Assembly: GCA_023230565.1 (NCBI GenBank)
Contig: JALNXD010000012.1
Coordinates: forward strand, 1-64,000
Direction of reading: 5' to 3'
DNA: 64,000 nucleotides
Source of the DNA: Syntrophales bacterium
GTDB taxonomy: Bacteria > Desulfobacterota > Syntrophia > Syntrophales > UBA2210
Shown: in pieces, positions 34,135 to 42,060 of the stretch
How the letters are laid out: every line of letters begins with the position of its first letter
Numbering within the stretch: the stretch's first letter is position 1
Made by a program: the position numbers and the translations under genes
The notes under the pieces: model-generated
Told to the model about the DNA's origin: nothing
The model's input: only the letters and a program-made list of their open reading frames with translations
Databases searched by the model: none

Positions 34135-36066
34135 TCAGGCATCCAGTATTCGCACAGTCGTCTCAATGCTTCCGGTATGCCCGTCCCTGTAGTGAACTTT
34201 TCCTTTTACATCTATTTGCTTTTTTCCATTGTACATAGCCTCTATCAATTTAAGATACAGACCGTATACAAAACGTCTCCTCACTTTTCCTGTTCTCGTC
34301 AGTTCCTCGTCATCGGCATCAAGAAGTTTGTAAAGAAGGAGAAACCTTCGGATTCTCATCGGCTCCGGCATGCGTTCATTTACATTACCGATCTCTTCGA
34401 GGATAAGCCGTTCTACTTCTGCCTGTTGCGACAAATCGGTGTAGGTGGTGTAGGGAATCATTCTATCTTCAGCCCAGTTTCCCACATTTCCCATATCTAT
34501 ATTGATAAAGGCCGTGATATACGGTCTGCCTTCACCGAAAATAACAGCTTCCTTGATGAAGGGGCTGAATTTAAGTCTGGTTTCGATAAAATCCGGTGAA
34601 AAAGCCCTTCCTTCCTTGTCTCTGATGATCTCTTCCTTTCTTCCGATTATCACAAGATGGCCGTCATCATCTAAATATCCTGCATCGCCGGTTTTCAGCC
34701 AACCTTCCTCAAACGCCGATTCCGTGGCATCATAATCCTTGTGATAGCCCCTGAAGATAGATGCACTCGACACAAGGACCTCTCCGTTTTCGGATATTTT
34801 CACACGAGTACGCGGAAGCGGAATTCCCACTGTTTCCGCTTTTACTTCATCATCGGGTTGAACCTGGAAAATACCCCCTGCCTCGGTTAATCCGTAGCAC
34901 TGTTTCAGATTCAGTCCGATCGACCGGAAAAACTTTATTACATCGGGACTGACAGGATGTCCTCCCGTATATGCGCTTTCAAGCTGAGAGCAACCGATGC
35001 GATCGAGCAGCGGACGATAGAGGGTGAACGAAGCAATTTCTTGCAGCAATTTCAATCTGAAAGGTATTTTCTTGTTTTCGTTTCGAAGATCCAGTATCTT
35101 TCCGCCGATACTCTCAGCTTTTGAAAAGAAAAGGCGCTTCACAAATCCGGCATCATTGATTTTAACACGAATTGAAGAAGCAAGATCTTCCCAGAACCTT
35201 GATGATGTGATAATGACATGAGGTCCAAGTTCCCGGAAATCTTCTGAAATGGTATCCGGAGTTTCGGGAAAATTCATTGTCATTGCGCCCGCAAGTGCCA
35301 CCCCGACCCCCCACATCTGATCGACAATCCAGGGTGGTGGAGAAATCGAAAGCCAATTTGAATTCATTCCTATCGGTGCAGTCTCAATCCACTTTCTTCC
35401 AATATCAATAAAATTTGCGTGGGATAGCATGGCAAGCTTGGCGATTCCGGTTGTGCCCGAAGTCATGATCATAACCGCGATATCGTCCGTTTTTCCTTTT
35501 TTAATCTCCTTTTCAAAGAGCCCGGGGTCATCATTCTCAAGGCGTTTGCCAAGTGCAATCAATTCCTTATAGCTGATAAGCCATGGATCTTCATATGTTC
35601 GCATCCCCGTGGGATCGATATAAATTACTTTTCTCACAAAGGGAAGCTTGTCCCTGATTTCAAGCAGTTTATCCACTTGTTCCTGATCCTGCGCTACCAC
35701 ATAGGCAGCATCCGCCCGATTAAGACCATAGGCCAGCTCTGATGCAATTGCCGATGTAAAGAGATTGAGTGTGATTCCTCCCAGTGCCTGAGCCCCTAAT
35801 TCGGCGAATAGCCATTCCTGATGATTATCCATTATTATTGCCAGGTTTTCCCCGCGTCTGAATCCGAGTTGAATCAATCCCAGTCCGGTTCTTTTTACGC
35901 ACGAAAAATAATCCTTCCAGTTACGAATCTCCCATTTTCCATATGCTTTTTCACGGATTGCCGTATATTCCGCGGGAAGATGCCCGGCGTGCATTCGTAA
36001 TATCTGCGGAAGGGTCATTTTCTTCATTTCATCAAGAATAGTGCTGTCAATTTTACGAATCTTCAT
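34135..36066 (-). CDS. AMP-forming acyl-CoA ligase embedded in the Liv operon
   Basis: 643-residue adenylate-forming enzyme of the long-chain/aryl acyl-CoA synthetase type. Motifs: IMTSGTTGIAKLAMLSHANF (ATP loop), CYGLTEAGGIFQVQ, and LKTGDAGYLDDDGHLVIIGR before the mobile C-terminal domain. It converts a carboxylic acid, ATP and CoA to acyl-CoA, AMP and PPi. It lies between livG and livH with short gaps, so it is made with the transporter. Ligases in this position typically activate a transported acid, often aromatic or branched. The substrate cannot be read from the sequence by eye. No good Shine-Dalgarno is seen at the first ATG. Confidence 0.88.
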   Translation of the reverse strand: MKIRKIDSTILDEMKKMTLPQILRMHAGHLPAEYTAIREKAYGKWEIRNWKDYFSCVKRTGLGLIQLGFRRGENLAIIMDNHQEWLFAELGAQALGGITLNLFTSAIASELAYGLNRADAAYVVAQDQEQVDKLLEIRDKLPFVRKVIYIDPTGMRTYEDPWLISYKELIALGKRLENDDPGLFEKEIKKGKTDDIAVMIMTSGTTGIAKLAMLSHANFIDIGRKWIETAPIGMNSNWLSISPPPWIVDQMWGVGVALAGAMTMNFPETPDTISEDFRELGPHVIITSSRFWEDLASSIRVKINDAGFVKRLFFSKAESIGGKILDLRNENKKIPFRLKLLQEIASFTLYRPLLDRIGCSQLESAYTGGHPVSPDVIKFFRSIGLNLKQCYGLTEAGGIFQVQPDDEVKAETVGIPLPRTRVKISENGEVLVSSASIFRGYHKDYDATESAFEEGWLKTGDAGYLDDDGHLVIIGRKEEIIRDKEGRAFSPDFIETRLKFSPFIKEAVIFGEGRPYITAFINIDMGNVGNWAEDRMIPYTTYTDLSQQAEVERLILEEIGNVNERMPEPMRIRRFLLLYKLLDADDEELTRTGKVRRRFVYGLYLKLIEAMYNGKKQIDVKGKVHYRDGHTGSIETTVRILDA

Positions 36067-36092
36067 TTACAGGACCAGTGCGCTTTCTTCGG

Positions 36093-36920
36093 TTAAATTT
36101 CCGTTTTGTCTCCCAGATAGGCCATGATTACGTCTTCGTTGTTTTGAATTTCTTCAGGAAGCCCTTCCGCAAGTTTTTCCCCGAAATTCAGTGCTACCAC
36201 TCTTTTTGAAATCGTCATAACCACCGACATATCGTGTTCCACCAAAATCATGGTTTGCTTCCACGTTCTGTTGAGTTCCAGGAGAAACCGAACCATATCC
36301 TCCTTTTCTTCCAGATTCATTCCCGCAAAGGGTTCATCAAGCACAAGCAATTTTGGTTCCAAAGCTATTGCTCTTCCAAGTTCCACCCTCTTGCGCAACC
36401 CATATGGAAGCGATCCCACCAGTTTCTTTCGGATTGACTGCATTTCGAGAAAATCGATGATCTCTTCTACAATTTTCCGGTGCCTCGTTTCCTCGCGCCT
36501 GACTGAAGGAAGAAAAAAACATGCGCTGCCGAAATCGTATCCCGAATGAATATGGCGAGCCAGAAGCATATTCGACAACACCGTCATGCCCGGAAACAGT
36601 TCTATATTCTGGAAGCTTCTGCCGATTCCCTTCTTGACCAACTCATGAGTAGGAAGCCCGGTTATATCTTCTCCGTTGAAATTAATAATCCCCTGCTGAG
36701 GCCGGTAATAGCCGGTGAGACAATTGAGCAAGCTTGTCTTACCGGCTCCATTCGGTCCTATCACGGCCAGCAATTCACCTGTCTTCACGTACATGCTGAT
36801 ATTCGAAAGCGCCATGAGTCCGCCGAAACTCAAGGATACATTATCGACCGAAAGTTCTGCCCTGTTTCTGCTTTCGTCTTTCGGCTCATAGATGCCGAGC
36901 TGGCCGCGTAATGCCTTCAT
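36093..36920 (-). CDS. livG: Liv-type ABC transporter, ATPase LivG
   Basis: 275-residue ATPase. Walker A AVIGPNGAGKTSLLNCLTG, variant signature SLPYGLRKRVELGRAIAL and Walker B LLVLDEPFAGMN mark the LivG class. The start lies three bases beyond the stop of the binding-protein gene. It works with LivF on the LivHM permease. Confidence 0.92.
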   Translation of the reverse strand: MKALRGQLGIYEPKDESRNRAELSVDNVSLSFGGLMALSNISMYVKTGELLAVIGPNGAGKTSLLNCLTGYYRPQQGIINFNGEDITGLPTHELVKKGIGRSFQNIELFPGMTVLSNMLLARHIHSGYDFGSACFFLPSVRREETRHRKIVEEIIDFLEMQSIRKKLVGSLPYGLRKRVELGRAIALEPKLLVLDEPFAGMNLEEKEDMVRFLLELNRTWKQTMILVEHDMSVVMTISKRVVALNFGEKLAEGLPEEIQNNEDVIMAYLGDKTEI

Positions 36921-36923
36921 GAT

Positions 36924-38126
36924 TTATCTGCCGATTATTTTGACGGGATCTTTACCCGGAACGAAGAAATTCGTAAGCGGCACAAACGTACCGTCTTCCT
37001 TGACCTGAACAATTCTTGCCTTGAATGAGCCCTCGTGATTGCTGGAAGAGTAGCTGACATCGGGCAGCAGGCCGCCGAAACTTTCATTTTTGAAATTCTC
37101 CATCGCTTTATTGATTGTTTCACGCGTAATCTTTCCCGATTGCTGCTTCGCATTGCGCAAAGCTCTTTCCATAATCATTCCTACTGCGACACCTTCCCAA
37201 TACGATGCATCAAAGGAATCCACCGTTTTATATTTCTTCCATAGTTCTTTCATTAATTTCATCCCTTCCGAATTGTCTCCCGGAAGACCTCCAGGGAATT
37301 GAATCCGCAATCTGTCTTTAATGAGACCTTCTCCCATTTTGAAAAAGTCCGGATCCGTAGAAGTCCAGGTTCCGAAAAACATCGGATCGTATCCTATGCG
37401 TTCGGCGCTTTTGAACGCGGTCACAATAGCTGCGGGGAGCATCTGCATAAATACATATTCGGCCCCGCTTTTCTGAAGACGAAGCAGTTCAGTTGTCAAA
37501 TCGACAGTTTTCGGTGGAAATTCCTCTATACTCACTATTTCGATTCCCGCTTTTTCTGCAAACTCCTGGCTTGGTTTATGTATTGATCTTCCATAGGCAT
37601 TGTTGTAAGTCAGAAGCCCTACCTTCGGTGTGCCGGATTTGGTATGCATTGTTTTGATATAATCGAGTATTGCATAACAATCGAGACGATAGCTGCCGAA
37701 CGGAAGATACATATACTCGATCGGCTCTTCCAGTATTTCCCAGCTGGTAGAGTAATTGATCGTAGGAATTTTATATCTCTGCACAAGAGGCTTGGCTGCC
37801 AACCCTTCACCGGCACCCCAGGTTGCAATCATGTGAACCCGATCCCTTACGGCGAATTTTCTTACGGCTGCCACGGCTTCCTGAACCTTGTACATTGTAT
37901 CCACAAGGATCATATCGATTTTCTGACCTTCAATCCCGCCTTTGGTTTCGTTGACATATGTAAAATAATCCTGCTGGCCTTTGGCATGAAACTGTCCCCA
38001 TGTGGAAGCCGGCCCTGTCAAATTAATAGCGGCACCAATTCTAACGGATTCCGCCGCACAGGTTCCCGCTGCATGACCTATCATCATTATCATTGCTACA
38101 CAAATTACAAGTAAGCTCTTTTTCAT
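36924..38126 (-). CDS. Liv-type ABC transporter, periplasmic binding protein
   Basis: 400-residue type I periplasmic binding protein with a signal peptide (MKKSLLVICVAMIMMIGHAA, cleavage after TCAA) and the family segment RIGAAINLTGPASTWGQFHA. The ATG at 38126 has AAAGGAGG seven bases upstream. The frame stays open upstream to 38225 but runs through two terminator hairpins, so that extension is not coding for this protein. It is the first structural gene of the operon and follows a long regulated leader. The ligand may be a branched-chain or aromatic amino acid or acid; the Phe-rich leader favours an aromatic compound. Confidence 0.92.
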   Translation of the reverse strand: MKKSLLVICVAMIMMIGHAAGTCAAESVRIGAAINLTGPASTWGQFHAKGQQDYFTYVNETKGGIEGQKIDMILVDTMYKVQEAVAAVRKFAVRDRVHMIATWGAGEGLAAKPLVQRYKIPTINYSTSWEILEEPIEYMYLPFGSYRLDCYAILDYIKTMHTKSGTPKVGLLTYNNAYGRSIHKPSQEFAEKAGIEIVSIEEFPPKTVDLTTELLRLQKSGAEYVFMQMLPAAIVTAFKSAERIGYDPMFFGTWTSTDPDFFKMGEGLIKDRLRIQFPGGLPGDNSEGMKLMKELWKKYKTVDSFDASYWEGVAVGMIMERALRNAKQQSGKITRETINKAMENFKNESFGGLLPDVSYSSSNHEGSFKARIVQVKEDGTFVPLTNFFVPGKDPVKIIGR

Positions 38127-38153
38127 CAACAATCCTCCTTTTTGGCTTTTAAT

Positions 38154-38181
38154 AAAAAAAAAGGCCGTGCTTTCCACGACC
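38154..38181 (-). terminator. Second leader terminator, just before the binding-protein gene
   Basis: On the minus strand GGTCGTG (38181-38175) pairs with CACGGCC (38169-38163) with one G-U pair, around a GAAAG loop, followed by nine T. It lies downstream of the first leader terminator and 28 bases before the first gene of the operon. Confidence 0.75.
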
Positions 38182-38184
38182 CAT

Positions 38185-38222
38185 AAAAAAAGCCGCGGGA
38201 GACTCTGTGTCTGCCCGCGGCT
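38185..38222 (-). terminator. First leader terminator (attenuator) of the Liv-type operon
   Basis: On the minus strand AGCCGCGGG-c-AGAC (38222-38209) pairs with GTCT-CCCGCGGCT (38203-38191) around a five-base loop, and seven T follow. This is by far the strongest hairpin in the window. The GGCAGAC part of its 5' arm (38215-38209) is also complementary to GTCTGCC at 38258-38252, inside the leader reading frame, which would give a competing antiterminator. Confidence 0.85.
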
Positions 38223-38237
38223 CATAAAAGCATTTCT

Positions 38238-38321
38238 CTACAAGCCCGATCGGCAGACCTCCCAGGTAAAGCTAAAAAAGCTAAAAAAAAGAGAAAAAAT
38301 TATATGTATCTTCTCACACAT
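38238..38321 (-). CDS. Phe-rich leader peptide (attenuation), 27 residues
   Basis: Short frame of 27 codons starting at ATG 38321 and ending in TAG at 38240-38238, placed between a promoter and a terminator. Residues 8-20 read IFSLFFSFFSFTW, with six Phe codons within ten positions, the hallmark of pheA/pheST-type leaders. The codons after the Phe run contain GTCTGCC, which can pair with the 5' arm of the first terminator. A ribosome stalled at Phe codons would leave this segment free and prevent termination; one that reaches the stop would cover it. The Shine-Dalgarno is weak (GGACGG), and the T-rich sequence could produce Phe codons by chance, so this is a strong candidate, not proof. Confidence 0.6.
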   Translation of the reverse strand: MCEKIHIIFSLFFSFFSFTWEVCRSGL

Positions 38322-38357
38322 ATCTGCCGTCCATCGAACTTTCTCTATTATCGGGTT

Positions 38358-38386
38358 CTAATAACGGCTGCCTTACAAAATGTCAA
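38358..38386 (-). promoter_or_regulatory. Promoter of the Liv-type operon
   Basis: On the minus strand TTGACA (38386-38381), a 17-base spacer and TATTAG (38363-38358). Transcription would begin near 38351, giving a leader of about 225 nt ahead of the binding-protein gene. Confidence 0.6.
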
Positions 38387-38525
38387 GTAATTTTTATCGG
38401 TTTTTTTTGAACCCACAGTATCTTTCGCGATCCCTGCAACGTGCTTCCCGTTATATTGCCGGCCTGCACTGCACGAGATGCTTTTTACGATGCCCTTCCA
38501 TACATGAGCGGATTATTCGCGATCA

Positions 38526-39377
38526 CTATTTCATATGTTCAAAAAACTTGATATCAGGCGTAAAAATCACTTTTGTTTTACCGTTTAACGCCTTCTTGTA
38601 CGCCTCAAGACTTCTGATGAACTCATAAAATTCCGCATCTTTTTCATATGCCTGGGCATATATTCGAATTGCCTCCGAATCCCCCTCCCCCTTCAGCTGT
38701 TCCGATTCTTTATTCGCCTTTGCAAGAATAATAGTTCTTTCCATATCCGCTTTTGCCGTTATTTTTTTCGATTCCTCTTCGCCCTCCGAGCGATACTGTC
38801 TTGCCTGGCGCTCCCTTTCCGCTCTCATGCGGTCGAACACATGTTTTTCATTTTGTTCCGGCAGATCGGCCCGTTTGATTCGCACATCAACGACCTTGAT
38901 GCCATACGCCTTCGCTCTTACTGCAGAAGCCTCGGTTACCTTGGCCATAATATCATTACGTGTGGTCGAAACAATATCGGAAAGATCATGCTGCCCAAGT
39001 TCCACTCTCAATTGCGCATATACGATATCATCAAGGCGGGCTTGAGCACCTGCCTCGGTTCTCACTGTCTTATAAAATTTAAGGGGGTCTTCGATTCTCC
39101 ACTTGGTGTAGTTGTCTACAAGCAGATTTTTTTTATCTCTGGTAAGTATCTCCGTAGGTGTCGCATCATAGAGGACTATCCTGTTTTCAAAATACTGCAC
39201 TTGCTGAATAAAAGGTACTTTAAAATGAAGTCCCGCCTTCGAGACGCCTCCAACTGGTTTTCCGAGCTGAATCACAATTGCCTGCTGGGTCTGTTCCACT
39301 GTAAACAGGCACAGGGATATTCCCAATATAAGTATTAACGCTGCTATAAGAAAAATAGATTTCTTCTTATTCATCAC
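38526..39377 (-). CDS. hflC: FtsH protease modulator HflC
   Basis: 283-residue SPFH/Band-7 protein with one N-terminal membrane helix (about residues 5-25), the SPFH domain (VIQLGKPVGGVSKAGLHFKV) and a long charged coiled coil (QARQYRSEGEEESKKITAKA). HflC and HflK form a large cage around the membrane protease FtsH and limit access to membrane substrates. AGGAGG lies upstream of the ATG, six bases after the hflK stop. Confidence 0.93.
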   Translation of the reverse strand: MMNKKKSIFLIAALILILGISLCLFTVEQTQQAIVIQLGKPVGGVSKAGLHFKVPFIQQVQYFENRIVLYDATPTEILTRDKKNLLVDNYTKWRIEDPLKFYKTVRTEAGAQARLDDIVYAQLRVELGQHDLSDIVSTTRNDIMAKVTEASAVRAKAYGIKVVDVRIKRADLPEQNEKHVFDRMRAERERQARQYRSEGEEESKKITAKADMERTIILAKANKESEQLKGEGDSEAIRIYAQAYEKDAEFYEFIRSLEAYKKALNGKTKVIFTPDIKFFEHMK

Positions 39378-39383
39378 ATCCTC

Positions 39384-40433
39384 CTATTCTTCCCTGAGCG
39401 GTTTCAGACTGTGGGCGTCCAGTGATAAATGCGGCAGCATATTTCCTCCTACTTTATCCTCTATGATAACTTTCTCCATATCGGGCAGGATTTCTTCCAT
39501 CATTTCCAAATAAAGCCGCTTTCTTGTCACATCGCGTGCGCTCTTGTACTGGGAAAGTATTTTTTCAAATCTGCTTGCATCACCTTGCGCTGTAATGATT
39601 TTTGATTCTTTATAGGCGATTGCATCATTTACTATCTGTGCCGCTTTCCCTTTCGATTTCGGCAAAATTTCATTTCTGTACCCGTGAGCCTCATTTATCA
39701 TTTTAGCCTTATCTTCTTTGGCACTTGCCACATCTTTAAAGGCTGCCATTACCTGCTGCGGAGGATGCACATCCTGAAGCTGTACGGCCAATACCTGAAC
39801 TCCCGCATCATAACTGTCAAGGATATCCTGAAGTATCTTTTTTGTATCCTGCTGGATCTGGAATTTTCCCGTGGTCAAAATATCATCGATATTGTTATCT
39901 CCCACCACCTGCCGCATGGAAGCTTCGGCCGCATCCTTAACAGTTTTTTCCTGATGTTTTACATTGAAGAGATACTGTATCGGATCACTTATCCTATATT
40001 GCACAATAAAAGTAAGATTGACGATATTTTCCGCTCTCGTCAGCATGAGGCTTTCTCCCAATACTGCACGATTCGGGCTGTTTTGGCGATCTCCTATGCT
40101 TCTGAATCCGATTTCGATGCGCCGGACTTGTGTAACAGCAGGTTTCAGCACAGTCTCAATTGGAACAGGCAAATGATAATGTGGCCCCGGCATTGTGGTT
40201 CTCACAGCTTTACCAAATCTCTTGACCACTCCAATTTGTTCCGGTTTTACGACATATATTCCGGACAAAAGCCATACGAGCACCGCTACGATTACAATGA
40301 CGGGGAAAATACCGTACTTGCCACCGAAAGAGAATTTAAAAGGAATGGATTTTTTTATTTTTTCAATTGTTTCTTGCAAATCGGGCGCTTGCTTACTTCC
40401 CCAGGGATCTCCGCCTTGATCCTGCCACCCCAT
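39384..40433 (-). CDS. hflK: FtsH protease modulator HflK
   Basis: 349-residue SPFH protein. The Gly-rich cytoplasmic N-terminus (MGWQDQGGDPWG) and a single membrane helix (about residues 43-63) precede the SPFH domain with PEQIGVVKRFGKAVRTTMPG and the coiled-coil segment QLQDVHPPQQVMAAFKDVAS that marks HflK. GGAGG lies eight bases upstream. It is the first gene of hflKC, divergent from the phosphomannomutase gene. Confidence 0.94.
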   Translation of the reverse strand: MGWQDQGGDPWGSKQAPDLQETIEKIKKSIPFKFSFGGKYGIFPVIVIVAVLVWLLSGIYVVKPEQIGVVKRFGKAVRTTMPGPHYHLPVPIETVLKPAVTQVRRIEIGFRSIGDRQNSPNRAVLGESLMLTRAENIVNLTFIVQYRISDPIQYLFNVKHQEKTVKDAAEASMRQVVGDNNIDDILTTGKFQIQQDTKKILQDILDSYDAGVQVLAVQLQDVHPPQQVMAAFKDVASAKEDKAKMINEAHGYRNEILPKSKGKAAQIVNDAIAYKESKIITAQGDASRFEKILSQYKSARDVTRKRLYLEMMEEILPDMEKVIIEDKVGGNMLPHLSLDAHSLKPLREE

Positions 40434-40548
40434 ACATGAACCTCCAATTTTCTTTTATTTTAAATTCTTGCATTTTCCTTCAGAAAGTCCGGGCATGCTA
40501 TCATGCGTCAGCTGGCGTGTCAACATGCTAAACGCATTAAACGTATCG

Positions 40549-40577
40549 TTGAGTATACACGCATCGTATGATAGTAT
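40549..40577 (+). promoter_or_regulatory. Promoter of the phosphomannomutase gene
   Basis: TTGAGT (40549-40554), 17-base spacer, TAGTAT (40572-40577), 38 bases before the start codon, in the divergent gap between hflK and this gene. The -10 is identical to the one proposed at 29369. Confidence 0.5.
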
Positions 40578-40615
40578 ATGTCTGTTTTTACAGGGAGGGA
40601 TAAAAGGAGCAAATG

Positions 40616-41971
40616 ATGAATCCTGATGTGTTTCGAGAATATGATATCAGAGGTGTGGTGGAAAAAGATCTTGATAATGAATTCGTCCGGGACTTAGGCA
40701 GAGCCATAGGGACATACGCCCGTGAGCGCTCTCTTCATACCTTTACTCTGGGCAGAGACTGCCGTCTTTCATCGCAAGAATACAGCGAGGCTATTGCCGA
40801 AGGCCTTTCATCCACTGGAATAAATGTAGCCGACATAGGACTCTGCGCAACCCCTATGCTCTATTTTTCTATCCGCCATCTTGCTGCGGATGGAGGAATA
40901 ATGGTAACAGGCAGTCATAATCCCCCTGATTTCAATGGCTTCAAAATCTGTATCGGCACCGACACGATTTTTGGAGACGAGATTCAAAAGCTTCGAACAA
41001 TTATGGAAAAGGGGAACTATATTTCAGGTAAAGGGAAGATTTTCTCCAGATCCGTTATTGATGCATATAATACGTATATATATAAGAATGTATCCGTTAG
41101 AAAATCCTTTAAAGTTGCCGTTGACGGCGGAAACGGTGTAGGCGGTTTTTTTGCTCTCCCGATACTCTCGCTTTTCGGCTGCTCTTTATACCCCCTTTAC
41201 TGCGACATGGATGGTTTATTTCCTCATCATTTTCCCGATCCCACCATTGAAGAAAATCTGGCTGATCTCATTTGTCTGGTAAAGAAGAATAGTTGCGATC
41301 TGGGCATAGCCTTCGATGGTGATGCAGACCGTCTCGGCGTTATTACGAAAAAAGGAAAAATAATATGGGGAGACGAGCTTTTGCTGTTATTCTCACGTTT
41401 TATTCTCAAAGAAAGGCCCGGCGCCACAATAATCGGTGAAGTCAAATGTTCACGCAAACTGTATAAGGATATTGAAAAAAATGGCGGACGTCCCATAATG
41501 TGGAAGGCGGGTCATTCACTGATAAAAGAAAAGATGAAGGAAGAAAACGCAGTTCTTGCCGGGGAAATGAGCGGTCATTTTTTCTTTGCCGACAGATATT
41601 TCGGCTATGATGACGGCATTTATGCCGCTGCACGGCTTCTCGAAATATTATCCCGGTCGGATATGAATCTCGATGAAATCCTCTCGGATGTTCCTGAAAC
41701 TTACAGCACTCCGGAAATAAGAATCGATTGCGATGACAGCATCAAATTTACGGTAATTGAAAAAATAAAAAAATATTTCAGTACTCGCTATCACATAAAT
41801 TCCATTGATGGCGCAAGGCTCGAGTTTGATGACGGCTGGGGTCTTGTCAGAGCATCAAATACGCAGCCCGTCCTTGTCCTCCGTTTCGAATCTGAAAGTG
41901 AGGCGGGCCTCGGCCGCATACGGGGGGAAATAGAAGGAGCTGTCTTTGAGTTGATTGAATGCGCAGTTTAG
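40616..41971 (+). CDS. manB: Phosphomannomutase/phosphoglucomutase
   Basis: 451-residue alpha-D-phosphohexomutase of the AlgC type, interconverting hexose 6- and 1-phosphates for sugar nucleotide supply. Motifs: FREYDIRG start, phosphoserine loop MVTGSHNPPDFNGFK, metal loop AFDGDADRLGVIT, sugar loop GEMSGHFFFAD, and phosphate-binding RASNTQPVLVLRFE. ATG at 40616 is preferred over 40613 because GGAG is then six bases away. The product could feed the downstream glycosyltransferase. Confidence 0.92.
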   Translation: MNPDVFREYDIRGVVEKDLDNEFVRDLGRAIGTYARERSLHTFTLGRDCRLSSQEYSEAIAEGLSSTGINVADIGLCATPMLYFSIRHLAADGGIMVTGSHNPPDFNGFKICIGTDTIFGDEIQKLRTIMEKGNYISGKGKIFSRSVIDAYNTYIYKNVSVRKSFKVAVDGGNGVGGFFALPILSLFGCSLYPLYCDMDGLFPHHFPDPTIEENLADLICLVKKNSCDLGIAFDGDADRLGVITKKGKIIWGDELLLLFSRFILKERPGATIIGEVKCSRKLYKDIEKNGGRPIMWKAGHSLIKEKMKEENAVLAGEMSGHFFFADRYFGYDDGIYAAARLLEILSRSDMNLDEILSDVPETYSTPEIRIDCDDSIKFTVIEKIKKYFSTRYHINSIDGARLEFDDGWGLVRASNTQPVLVLRFESESEAGLGRIRGEIEGAVFELIECAV

Positions 41972-42060
41972 CTTTCAAAAAACGTTGCGCCATAATTTTT
42001 ATCATGTAATCCGATCCGTTGCACACACGCAGGCGATCCGTCCGAAAAGGGGGAACTCTT

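Noticed and set aside
38127..38225. N-terminal extension of the Liv binding protein
   Set aside because: The in-frame extension runs through two terminator hairpins and precedes a strong ribosome-binding site and a normal signal peptide at 38,126.
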